Assembly: GCF_000003815.2 (NCBI RefSeq)
Contig: NC_049984.1
Coordinates: 16,938,495-17,002,494, forward strand
Direction of reading: 5' to 3'
From: Branchiostoma floridae
Lineage: Eukaryota; Chordata; Leptocardii; Amphioxiformes; Branchiostomatidae
Length of the DNA: 64,000 bases
Positions within the stretch are counted from its first letter, which is position 1. The number at the start of each line of letters is the position of its first letter. Shown here piece by piece: positions 47,671-59,900 of this stretch. Made by a program: the position numbers and the translations under genes. The notes under the pieces are model-generated. The model ran no database searches and was not told the DNA's origin. It was given only the letters and a program-made list of their open reading frames with translations.

Positions 47671-48544
47671 GCTTTTTCTCCTAAGACTGGTGAAAAGTAG
47701 CCTTTATACAAGGCATTTTGACATTTCCTGTGACATTTCTAAATGGGTAGAACGAATGCATTCAGTGGGGTGGGTTAGGGTTTTAGTTTAGCCAGGTGCA
47801 AACATGGAAACCCCGACCAGCAACCTCCTTACACAACCCTTCCAGCACTACAAATGTGCATGTCTTTCAACCCTCAATAAAGCACAGATATCCTCTCAAC
47901 AGCAACATTGTCTGGACAAATAAAGTGTCTCTTTACAGGAAAGTGTACAGATCCAGAAACACTGGACATATTACAAGAGACCAATACACCATGGTTTCTA
48001 GAATCATGATCCTTTATAAAAACCTGTTCCAAGCTACCTGAACATTGAGCACCTCTACGTTACACAGCAGTCTCTTCTGGCACTAGTACTATAGATATAG
48101 GGCTGCAACATATGAGTACACAGCACAGAAAACTCTTACAGACACCCCAGAAAGACACATTATGGGCCTGGTACATACTTATCTACAGTTCATTCATTCT
48201 TGTATGTTCACAGTCTGCCTTGGCCATTCCTAGTGCAACTAACACTACAGCTCTGTGTACAGATTTGTTTTGCACATGTCTATCATATTACCTGGCTACA
48301 ACCTCTGTACACTAGTCCGTTACATCTCTGTATTTAGGACTACTTGCACAAACAGGCATCCTAGTCTAGCTCTAGTTTGCTCCGACAATAGCTTCCACAC
48401 AGAACAGTCTGCCATGCCCCTACTTACATCTTTGGTCCTTACTTCTTGTTTTACAGGAATCAAACATCTTTTAGAATATGAGAAATCTGGATCGCACATC
48501 CAAATGCCAGCTCAAACTCCATTATGATGACATTACGAGGACCA

Positions 48545-48700
48545 TTTAACTCAGAGCCAATCAAAACTTTTGCCTATATTTTAGGCCATCATTCAAATTC
48601 CAACTGTTTCTCTATTGACGGATGTCAGACTATACAGCAGGGAAGCGATTGTAGGAGGGAACAGAACTAGAATGGGATGGACAACAGGCTAGAGCTCACC
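48545..48700. repeat. Diverged relative of the inverted-repeat element at 56344
   Basis: GAGCCAATCAAAACTTTTGC and ACTAGAATGGGATGGACAAC correspond in order to segments of the right half of the element at 56344-56660, at roughly two-thirds identity by eye. The left end was not found. Confidence 0.45.
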
Positions 48701-49449
48701 AGGATTGCACAGATTTTATGAATGAGCATACTGGCCCAAAAGGTCTGGATCATTCCTAGTTTAACTACCAGTAAGCGTCCTCATTTCAGATATTAGTCAT
48801 CTACTGTCTTTCTGTGCCACAAACAGTTCAGAACAATTTGTGCAATACAGCGAACAAAATATTGCCCTTAGGACAATATGACAGGTATCAGACCTTACTT
48901 GATATTCTGCCCTCTGCTTTGCAAGAGGCAGCATCCAGGACTGTATGTGTCATATGACCCTAAGGATACCAGCTTTCTCAATACAACCTTCTGTATATGT
49001 GTGTCTTGCCATGCCTGCTACAGTCTGATTTCTGTGTACATGAATACCCTACTGACAACTGGTGCTCCTGAAAGCAGCTACACGTATGTAATTTCACTGT
49101 GCAGACATTTATATATACATGTACATTAGCATGTAATCAGCGGAAACAAGAAAATACTGACAAACCGTTTGAGTGTAATTATTTTCTTTCACTCTCTTAG
49201 CTACTACTGTACGACATAAAATAATATCATATTAAAAAGAGATCTTGTCTTTCACTGAGACTAGTGGACAACAGAAGGGAGACTTTTGCAGTGATACACA
49301 GGTCATTACCCAGTGCTGTACATGCTATTACAGGAACTGGCTGACTTCAATACAATGTTTTAAACATCTTTGTAAGAAGTAAACATACTTTCATACTACA
49401 TCAGCAACATTTCTGAGCGCTGAAAGAACCACATCAAATGGCACTGTCT

Positions 49450-49631
49450 AAAATCAAAAGCTCTGGTTGGTTGACACAATTCAGAGATCAATGATACAGT
49501 ATAAAATCAAAAACTCTGATTGGTTGACACAACTCTGGGACCAATGATACAGTATAAAATCAAGAGCTCTGATTGGTTGACACAATTTGGGGATCAGTTT
49601 AAAATGAAGACCTCTAGTTGGTTGACACATT
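49450..49631. repeat. 53-bp tandem repeat, about 4 copies
   Basis: Units start AAAATCAAAAGCTCTGGTTG at 49450, 49503, 49556 and, shortened, 49601. Each carries ATTGGTTGACACA or a close variant, which contains a CCAAT box on the - strand. It lies in the probable MTSS 3'UTR. Confidence 0.8.
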
Positions 49632-50388
49632 TTTATATCCTATTCCATTGTTCTCAGATTGAGAAGAATAACAGACTTATGTAATTTGACAATATACAAA
49701 TACATAGTGGGATTTAAGAGTGATTTTTCAGCTCTTCGGTTATGTACTAGAGTATGTTACAAAAGACTTTGGAATCCAACAGGGTACTGTAAAAATGGGA
49801 AGCAACAGCACAAGTTCACTGTGTCTGAATCCTGCGTCTCCCTAAAGTTACCACTGACAATTCTTCATCTGTTGACAAGGAAATACATACAGCACCAGTA
49901 TTTTACATCTCATAGACACAGGTGGGCACTATTGGCCCACCAGTTTGCACAGAACAATCATAATATATATGGTTCACTTTTTACCTTTCTACATTAGAAA
50001 TAAAAGTTATTACCATTGCTGTAGTTGATACTTAATGCAAGACAGCATGTTTGACTACAACATGCTTCAAAAGCATCCATCCATACATACAGCTATATAA
50101 AGCAAGTATCTACCTTTAAAACTCTGTACTTACATACATAACATCACAAGTTTACAGCATTAGAAATATCATGAAAACTAATACCGACAAGGAAAAAAAA
50201 AGAAATACAAAGAAAAAAGAACCAAACCTCAGACCACAACAGTTCAATTCTACACTTTCACTATCCCTACTTTCACTACGCTAGTGCAATACATTATGTA
50301 GGTACTCTGTTCTATGTTCGCTTTCCTCATGTCATTATTACATTGCCCAGCAATACAGTATCTATACATCAGTGCCTTAGCTGTGCCA

Positions 50389-50981
50389 CTAGGTGACCTT
50401 CGGAGCTGATCTGTCGTTGACGGCGGACACAGGTCTCAACTTGACCCCCCTCTTAATGGCTTCTAGGAGGGAGTCGCGTATGTCGGGAACAGTCATGGCG
50501 GCCCCCGTGTCGGGAGGACTCGCGGACGTCAGCGAGGCTGTTCTGTGTAGCGCCGGTCTGGTCGGGGTGGAGGTTGCAGATGAGGAGGGTGTCGTGTCTC
50601 GTACGGGGTCACCGCCGCCGACTTCTTTGATTGGCTCCTGGGCCAATCCCCCTTCCATCGCGGGGTGCGGCGGCAGGGGGAACTGGGCCTGGGCTGCAGC
50701 CAATCGGTTGAGAAGTGCCGCGCTGGGGGTGGAGCAGCTCCGTCGCACCGGGGGTGGGGGCCGCGGGCCACACATGCTGCTGGAGCGCCGCGCCACCCCC
50801 CCGGGGGTCACCTGCACCTGGCCCGCCGGCACTACCATAGGGATTCCGGCGGTGGAGGCAGGTCGCTTGGGTGTGGAGGTCGGCCGGTACGCACAGCTGA
50901 AATCCCCGCTGCGAGGGATCGTAGAGGACTTGTCAAAATCTCCTTCTACATCCTCACCCCCTATAGAGGAGTAATCAGACT
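50389..50981 (-). CDS. MTSS1: MTSS last coding exon (WH2 and stop)
   Basis: Acceptor TTTGCAG|AGTCTG; stop TAG at 50389-50391. It encodes SDYSSIGGEDVEG, the conserved FDKSSTIPRSGDFS and KRPASTAGIP, a Pro/Ser/Thr linker and the WH2 helix with LLEAIKRGVKLRPV. The exon is much more GC-rich than its surroundings, which creates long open frames on the opposite strand. Confidence 0.95.
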
Positions 50982-53900
50982 CTGCAAACACAGAAGAGAG
51001 AGGTGCTACAGTGACCACCCAGCAAACATAAAGACAGAGTGCAAGACAGATACCTCCAAATCAGTAGTCAGTGGGACAGCAGAACAGAAAGTCACAGACA
51101 AGTGTGCTCAACCAATAAAGAGAGTTATTTACACCTTTAATCAATGCACAGAGAAAGGAAAGCTTGCAATACTAAGTGCAACAAAGCAACATACATAGCT
51201 ACAGGTACAGAGAACTAAAATAAGAGAACTGCAATTCAGCACAGAGCTTGTAGATTAGAGTCAAGCATAGAGACTGTCCATATCTCCCAGGAATATGAGG
51301 TTTTAGAGGGAGTGTTGTACCTACCTTGTGTAGAGATAGTGTCCTCGGAGCAGGATGGGGTTGTTGTCTGTGTGTTGTACCCACTGGAGCCCAGACTGGA
51401 GCGGCTCTGGTGAGAGCTGAGGGTACGTGACAGGGCCAGCGCCAGCGAGCCGTCACCGTCCGACCCTCCACTCGACGATGACGTGGTTGTCGGAGACTGG
51501 CTCCCCGCCGTGGTGGTCACGATGGAGTTGCGGTTTCTCTGGGCGGCTGCGATGCAACCCAGGTCATTGACGTTCACATATACTGGCTGGGGAATAACTG
51601 ATGGGAGAGAAAACAGGGATAGCTATGTTAAGCTATGTTGATTGTTTATCAGGGCAGCAAAAGAGCCGGTTATCTTTATTTTGAACTTCAACAAAGCACT
51701 TTTCTGCTTAGTCTGGAGAAGGAAAACTTTGATTTTTATTTATTATAGTCCGGCTTCACACTTTGATTTCTTAAAACAGTTTTCCATCTTATTACTAGTT
51801 GTTGTACTCCTTCGAAAGATTTGCAGTGTGACAGTCAGTGTGTAAACCTACCTTGTTCTGGAGCTGGTGCATTGAAATCAGGCACCAACGAGCTGACAAA
51901 TCCTGAGTCGGACTTCTGTGCCTTGACTGTCACCATGGGCTTCTCAGGAAGGGGGGGCTTGTTCACCGGAGCCAGGGGGAGGCTACCCGTGGCATGTCCC
52001 CCCCACATGCTCGTCGCAGGGGGGGTCAACCCAGGGGAGGATGGCAGGGAGTTGCTCCAGCCAGCGAGAGGGGGGTTGAGTCCGGGCGAGGAGGGGGGTG
52101 GCGTCCATGTGTTGGCAAGAGGAGGGGGTAGAGGAGAGGTAGGGGAGGGGGAGGTTGTTGACGAGGGGGTGTGTTCGCTGGAGGAGTGTATGTGTCCGAG
52201 AACAGGAGGTGGAGGCGGCGGCGGCTCATTTTCCTCAATTGCAACAGTCATCTGGAATACAAGAAAACAGTTATATGAAAACTGTCACAGCAATCAGTAA
52301 AAATTCAGCAAAGCTGTTATTACAATCAAAGCGACAGTTATCTACATGTACCATAAATGGAGAAGGAAAGATCAAAGCACTGCAGAATTTACTTAACTCC
52401 CACCAGAGCACAGTCTGTATAAGCAGAGCACATACTTGTACAGTTAAGTGCTGTGCAGAAGTGTTGATGATTTGTATGTTAGTAAGCATTGAATTTTGAA
52501 GACAATGGCAAAGGTAAATTCTGATAGCCTGTTGTTGTATTACAGTGAAGTTCCACTGTAAAAGTTTCACATGTCCAATCTTGACTTGGTTTGGCTATAT
52601 TGTGTACAAATGTATGTCTTTTATATATTGTTAGAGGTCTCAGTAATTTTACAGCACTAGTTTTGACACTTCTGTCATGTCTGAAGGGAGCACAGTGCAG
52701 AGAAAGAGAAAGCCTGAGAGTTCTACCTGTGAGAGGACTGCCTCAAGGTACTTTACTGGATTTTCTGACATCTATAGGAGGAGAGGAAGAGAGAAGAAGA
52801 GAGTGTGTACATGTGCACACAGGTAGACTCATGCTCGTTGGCCACATTAGGTTTCCAACCTGGATTCTTGTTGAAAGAGCTGGATTTAATTTGCCAACTT
52901 TCTGAGTCTATACCAGCAAGTTTGGGCAACTGCTAAATCCAGATATTCAAAATTTCTCTCAGCATTATATGTGAGAGAATGAGTTAGAGATTGCTCTACA
53001 GCAGAAAACCAAGGAAGAAGACTAATGTGGCCCTCTACTGAAGAAGAGAAGTATTGCAGGTATCTATTGCCTTATCTTTATCAACAGTGTTACATGTACA
53101 TCAAGATTGATTAGATAGTGAACCAATCAATGTACACCTCAACTTGTGTTGCATCCTTATAGGGGGGCTGGACATTACAACAAGCCCCCCTAGCCCTATG
53201 TAACATGATTTAATTGGGAGAGTCACATTAGAGAGTGCATGAAAATTACAACAAAATCTCACAAATGATTGATGAGTGATTAACTCAGTGGAAATCAATC
53301 AACATGATGTTGTTAGTTACCATGGAAACCAGGGATGTGCGTGTGTGATAGGATAGCATTACGTTATGTTCACGAGCTTCGACTAATTTCCCCTTGCCAC
53401 CCAAACTGTGCTTGAAGCTATAGGGACGTTCCGTCCGCTAAACGAACCTCGCTCACACCAGCGAACACCCCCGACAGAGGTTTTCTTCTCCTTTCCACTG
53501 TGGACCCCATTGACCCATGCCCCCACGTGTTCCATGTGTTCCTTCTCTGCAGAGTGGCAGCCTGGATTAGGGGTTACGAGGGAGGGGGTGATTCTATATA
53601 GAGCGTATTCACCTGATGTTATTGGTGGGTCTGCTGCAATATTGGTGTCCCATTTTGCATTTCATTGAATAAGGTCAAGTTGATTTGATTACTAGTATAC
53701 ATAGATGACATCTGCACATGCATTTCCATCCGTTTCCAGAATAAAAACATTTCCAACCGTACTGTAAGTCGCAAAAAGCAGCTGCAAAATGAGCGTAATA
53801 GACTGCAAGAATATAAAAAAACAGCTACAATGTACTTAAGTCATAGAATGCCAAAGTCAATGCCAAACTTTTTTCTAAATCGCAAATTTGCAGAAGTTTT

Positions 53901-56900
53901 GGGGTCCCATCCATTTAATCAAATTAACATGGCCAAACTGAAATGATTTACATCTCAAAATATCTGGAGCTCTATATGCCCAGAAATGCAATTTATTGAA
54001 GTGTACATGAGGACATCAATATTGCCAACAGTATTTAGGTCTTTGACACCCTCTTCATTGCAACAAAAATCCTTTCGATAGATATGGAAATCAACATCAC
54101 GTAGGTAAAATACGCTCTATATACTAGAATAGCATCAAGGTTAGACAACATTCACAATGGAAATGATACAAAACAAAGTGATAAGTTTATGATCAACAGA
54201 AAAGGGTGGTTACAGTAGGATGATCTTTAATATCAAAAACTGTGAATAAAATGAAAAAGAAAAGTATTGAATGGATGGAGACACAAAATGTATCCATGCA
54301 CAACTTACTTACCATTTATTTCAAAACGATTCAGCATGCCAAAGAAGGGTTAAATAAGTAGTATATCAGGGTGAGCCTTTATTAAAGCATTATGCACACA
54401 TGTACATTAGGAGGTTACACGACTATAGTTGATGTTGGGATATTAGTAGAGACTGTTGGTTTGGAGGCTGCCAGGTTCTGTAGATGAAACCTTGCTTACT
54501 GTCACAGATTCTGAAATTCTGTTTTGAGTTTTCTAATAGTCTGAGTCTCCCTACCACCATTTTTAACCCCTTTTGAACTTGATGTGTACTTCACCTACAG
54601 ATGCCAGGGTTCAAACATTCAATAGAACAAAATCAACCGAAGTAAAATGTTACATTCAGGAAAGTTCAGTCCACATGATATAACTGAATTGAAAACACCC
54701 CATCACACATGGGTACGGTCCCAATGGGAGATAAACTTTACAATTATTGATTCTCGTTGACTGATTAGAATTCTGCCTTGAATTGATTTCTCCGATTGAA
54801 ATCACTCATCAATCACATGTGACAAAAAATCACAATATCTAAGCTCAGTACAGTATCCTCAGGTGTCCCATTACCGTTTGGACTGAAAAGCTTTCTCCCA
54901 TCAATATGGTTTCCTGTATCTAGAAGGTTACTGAAGAAACAGTGGGGATATGATACTGAAAAAGGAGAAATGTTTGCGGTGGTTTTAAGGTTGCGTTTTT
55001 CAGTGACCCCTTAACCACAAACCACAGTGAACATTCCTCTTTACAGTAAAACCCTGCAGTTTGAACGTGACAACTCCAATTTCTCGCCACTGCAAATTAA
55101 ATCCTTGCAAATATTTCCCCCTTTACAGTAAGCTGACATTTGCTGGCAAGCGCAGGATATTCTTTCTCCCGAATTTGTGTATTCTTCTTGACCACCACAT
55201 CTATGTTCAGTTACCCACAGTAGCCCCTACATTACTGAGTCTCTAAAAACCAAAAGGTAATCTGAAACTGATCATCATTTGGTCCCAAAACTAAATGGAT
55301 GAAGAAACTTCACCTAAAACTTCGTTCTCCAACTCACTGGACAGAAAGCTTACCTGGTTGGCACTAGAGTCGCTGAAGTTCGAAGGTGACGGCGGTCTTA
55401 GGAACAACGTGTCCTGCGACATGAACCCAGAATCGTGTGACGAAACGCTCGACAACCTCATTGGGGGCGGCGGCGGCTGTGACAGACTGCGGTAGCGGAA
55501 GTGCGCCGATGGAGACCCAGACGACCGCGAATCCGAGCTGTTAATACTGCTCAGGCTGCACATGGACGACTTGCGGGATCCGATAGAGCTGGGGGAGCTG
55601 GGCGGGGTGTGGAACTGCCCCCACGGCGTGCTCTCCCCGCTCATCAAGTCCGTTATGACCTGCTCGCTGGCGGGCGGCAGCTGGTACGGCTGGGCAGACA
55701 TCTTGACCATGTCGTCCAGCACAGACTGCAGGTGTGTGATCTCCTCCAGCATGCCCAGCTCCTCCTCCACCACGGGCTGCATGCACGACACAAACACGCA
55801 GAAACGGCTTCTCTCCGTGATCAGCGCGTTCCGAACAGCGTTCTTCTCGGCTTCCTCTAACGCCTGGTACAGTTCATTGACCCCCTGTAGGGCAGTGTCT
55901 AGCTGCGTTTGCACATCCGCTTTACCTGCAACCAAACAATAAGAGATACACATTCTAATGTACATCTGTAGATGTAACATGAAGAAACAAGTCTTACAGC
56001 ACTCAAAGACAAGAAAAGCAAGGAAAACTTGGCCAACCAAAGTTATACCGGAGTTATACCAAACACAGCATAGCTTTAAGTGGATGTTTCATCAAAACAA
56101 CACATAGCAACTGACTTTTGTACATATCGATCAATGACCATAGATCAACATCAAATTTTTTGCTCTTTTTTCAAGGCCAGGGCCTGCTTTTTATGTACGC
56201 GAAGGAATGAAAAAAAAGCAAGAAATAAAACAAGGAGATTCAAACAAAGTTCAGCTTAACCATGAAGTATTGGAAATAAAAACAATTCCAGTAAATTATT
56301 AATCCAACACCACAAGACGTGCAAGAAGCAAGGGAAAAGAGGTGGCCTGGTATCCATTCTCTTCTAGCTCCGATTCACCCATTTGATCACCTCCTTGCAA
56401 AACAGTCTAGCACCAGTTCCTTTTTAAACATCTTGCCCTTTAAAATGTTCAGACATGGAAAATTTCTTGGTAACAGTGCAACTGAGATCGAACTTCAAAA
56501 TGCTTGTTCAATCCCGTTAGCATGCTGCTACTAAGAACTATAGGACTCCAAGCCAATAAGAGCTCTTGCTTATAATTTAGGTGAGTATTCAACCAGGCTA
56601 TTAGGCAGGGACAGCGATCAGAAAAGCGTACTGGAGCTAGAATAGGATGGATACCAGGCCAGGAGAGGAGTGCAGCGATGCAGTGAAATGTGGGATAGGT
56701 GGATCGCACAGGCAAGCAGTCAACTTTGATTGACTTACCAAGGAATACCACAGATGCAAGAACATGAAAGAAACAGAAACAGGACATATTACTTCCATCT
56801 GTCAAATGGCATGACCATTAAAATTCCTCATGCAAACAACACACGGAAAATGTGCAGTGACATGGATGCTGACTGGGGCAAAGGTGCAGTACCACTGACT

Positions 56901-59900
56901 TCTGACAGGAGGCACACATTCTGGATAAACCAACTTACCCAACAAGCAAGCTTGGTTGAAGTGCATGTTATGTGCTAGGTATGAGAATTAAACAAAGGAG
57001 AAACAAGTTTTACTTGGCAGTTTTAAAAAAGAGAAAATTTCAGAAAGTGCAAATGCTCTGTAGGCATACAGCATTAAGGTTGAAAAGTTGTGCATGTTAA
57101 ATGTTCATGTACAAAAAGTGGACAGCAAAGCCAATGAATGCATGAGAGTCATGCAGAAGAAAACTAAATGTTGTGTAATGCAACAAGTATTGCTGTATCC
57201 TATATAGCAACATTTAGACATTTATCAAAGGGATAATCTTCTACTTGTTTGAATATTCATCCAAACATAACCGATATCTTTCAACCAAGAAACAATCATT
57301 ATTTTCTTGAAAAAGATTAGCAAAGTCCCGATACCCTGCCATCACTTTGTTTTCTCCGTGATGTTTCAATACAACAGTGTTTTGATTGTACAGAAAAATC
57401 CAGACTAAAGCTTTGGTGAGGTCATAGCTAGAAGCATGGTCTTCATTAAGTGCATGTCTTTGGGTTGATGTCAGAGGACTTGCAGACAGATCACAGTTCA
57501 AGGGATTTGGAAACAATCAGTTGTAAAAGCGTGAAGCATGCAAAACATCAAAGTCTGTTGTTGTAAATCAGGAAGACATGAATGTGTTTGTTACAATGTG
57601 TAAGTACCAATTCAAGCACACATACGTCAATGTCTATATACACATAGTGTAAAAAAAAGCACGCATAAATTATAAGATTTATAAACATTCCACTGAACTT
57701 CTTGACCCTACAACCACCTCCATTTGTCATCTCTGTGAAATATGACTTCTATTTTCGAGTGTTGTATCTCCATGCCAAGTGAACTCATTTGTAAACAAAG
57801 GCAGAACAAACTTTAAACAAAAGGTAGCTGGAAACAGTCATGACAGGAGTGAACAGCAAGGTTGCACAAGGACAGCACACTCTTTGTAAGACAAGTTCCA
57901 CCAGCTAAGGCCAAGGCATTTAGTGTTTTTATACATCTTCTGCATCTATGAAACAGACAGGTGCTGACTGCCATAGTGCCATATTGGTGTCCCTATTTGC
58001 ATTTCCCTAGCCCAAGCGTCCATAGCATTTTTGTGTTTTTAAGTATTCTTGTGGTATTTTCTTCTTCGAGTTGTAGACCTATAATCAGTTGGGGAGCGTC
58101 TACAAAAAAGTTCTATTGAAATGTTGGACAACAGAGCATCTGGTGGAACATGTCTTTGAAAGAGGTAAGACACAGCGGTACAAGTGAAGCAGGTACAGAA
58201 GTAGGAAGCATTGTGTGATGGTTGTGAAAAGAGTACAAAGGAAAACCTGTCTAGTTCCCAATACTACAAATGTATAGTAGAGTTTGGACGTGTTCTTCTT
58301 TTATTCAAATTATTGGACCATTTACATGTATGTCTATTTTAAGTCGCAACACAGACTATACTTTGGTGGCAAAATGGCACCTCCTGAAATGAAATCTTTT
58401 TTGGATTCAAAATAGAGAAGACAAAAATTTCAAACAAACAAAAGACAATAGAAACATTAGCATCAATCTAACACCAAACATGCTTCTTGAGGATTCATAA
58501 AGAGCTATCAAGGAATGCAATAGTAAATTGTGTTAATATAATGAAAATGGTACAGAGAAATCAGAGCTCTTCCACAAAAATTTTCTTTACCTTTCTTGGC
58601 CTTCTTCTGCAATCTTAAAGTGTCAGCAGATTTCTTCTTGATGTCTTGTCTGGCTTTCTTGTACTCTATTATAAAAAAAATCATTAACAAGTTACAAAAG
58701 GACAACAACATATTTTGATATATATATTCCAGCTTTTACATCTATACCTGTAATGCACTATCTCTTAGTCTTTACATACGAAAGATGTACTTTTTTAAAT
58801 GAAATTTCATGATTCTTGGAGTGCCATAATACTTATTTCTTTGCCTGCATTACCCCATTGCGTAGCAGTAAGTCTGCCCTTATTCATGGGACACCACAGC
58901 CTGGTCCACTCCTCCAGATTACAGCCCCAGCCACCCCTGCCCTTCCCATTTCCTCCTGCTGAAGCGGTGGTGACCGTAATTTGTCGGATCCACCTTTACA
59001 GATGGATCCATCACATTCTCAACCCCATGCACTACAGGGTTGAACTACTAGTCTGGAGACCCAGACAGAATTATGGGAGGCAAACCAAGGGGGGCTTCCG
59101 CAAAAGATAATCTAATATCAGTTTCAAAGTATGAAATTCAAACACCCTTGGAAGGATTTTAATTTTTTTCCAGCCTATGTTTTATCCTCCTTCCATTCTA
59201 AGAGAAATTCATTACCTTTGCCAAGAAGGTTATGTTTTTGGTACCGTTTGTCTGTGCGCATGTCTGTCTATCGCAAGTATAACTTGAGAAGTTATCAATG
59301 CATGATCCATATGATATTTAGTATGTGGGTAGAGTTTGGGAAAAGAAAGGTCAAGTTTGATAATGGACCTCCTAGCGCCTTTTTTTTATTCCCTTCTTAG
59401 GGTTTACTGTCAACTTGGAAGGTATCCTACTGTCCAGTCTATATTCAACTTGGAAGCCATCAAACGTGAGATGGAATAGCACATGTATCGCAGGGATTTT
59501 CTCTGTGCCATCCAATTGCACGGCCCCATCAGGCGCAGTCAGAGACAGATGGGCCCATTCCGCCCCTGGCTTGCCCTCTCCGCACAGCATCCTAAAGAGC
59601 CATCGGGGACGGAGGTTGTTGCAAGGGCATGGAGGGAAGTTCCAGCTATAATTGCAGTAACTTTTGATTTATGTATGTATTCTCTTAACTGCCCTTGCGG
59701 GAGACATTGAAGACTTAACAGAGCCAACAGGACTGAGAGAAAAGTTCACAGCCAACAGCTGGGTGCACCTGTGTCTTGTTCAAGTTGCTTTCTTTGTAAC
59801 ATGAATATGACCAACGGTTTAATGGTTTAATCTTTTAGTTTAATCTTTAGCATTTTGTATATCTGTAATTCAAACCAACAAAACTTTGGAGCATGCTTAT

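Larger units (their letters stand above)
46690..50388 (-). other. MTSS1: Probable 3'UTR of the MTSS gene
   Basis: No coding frame of interest on either strand. The first plausible poly(A) signal downstream of the stop is ATTAAA at 46719-46724, followed by a GT-rich tract on the - strand, which would give a 3.7-kb 3'UTR. It contains a Mutator-like hairpin element (47469-47670), a relative of the 56.4-kb inverted-repeat element (about 48545-48700) and a 53-bp tandem repeat (49450-49631). Extent is inferred. Confidence 0.45.

Noticed and set aside
50393-51198. Frames of 177-193 codons on the + strand opposite the MTSS exon
   Set aside because: Antisense shadows of the GC-rich MTSS coding exon, which itself matches vertebrate MTSS proteins motif by motif.
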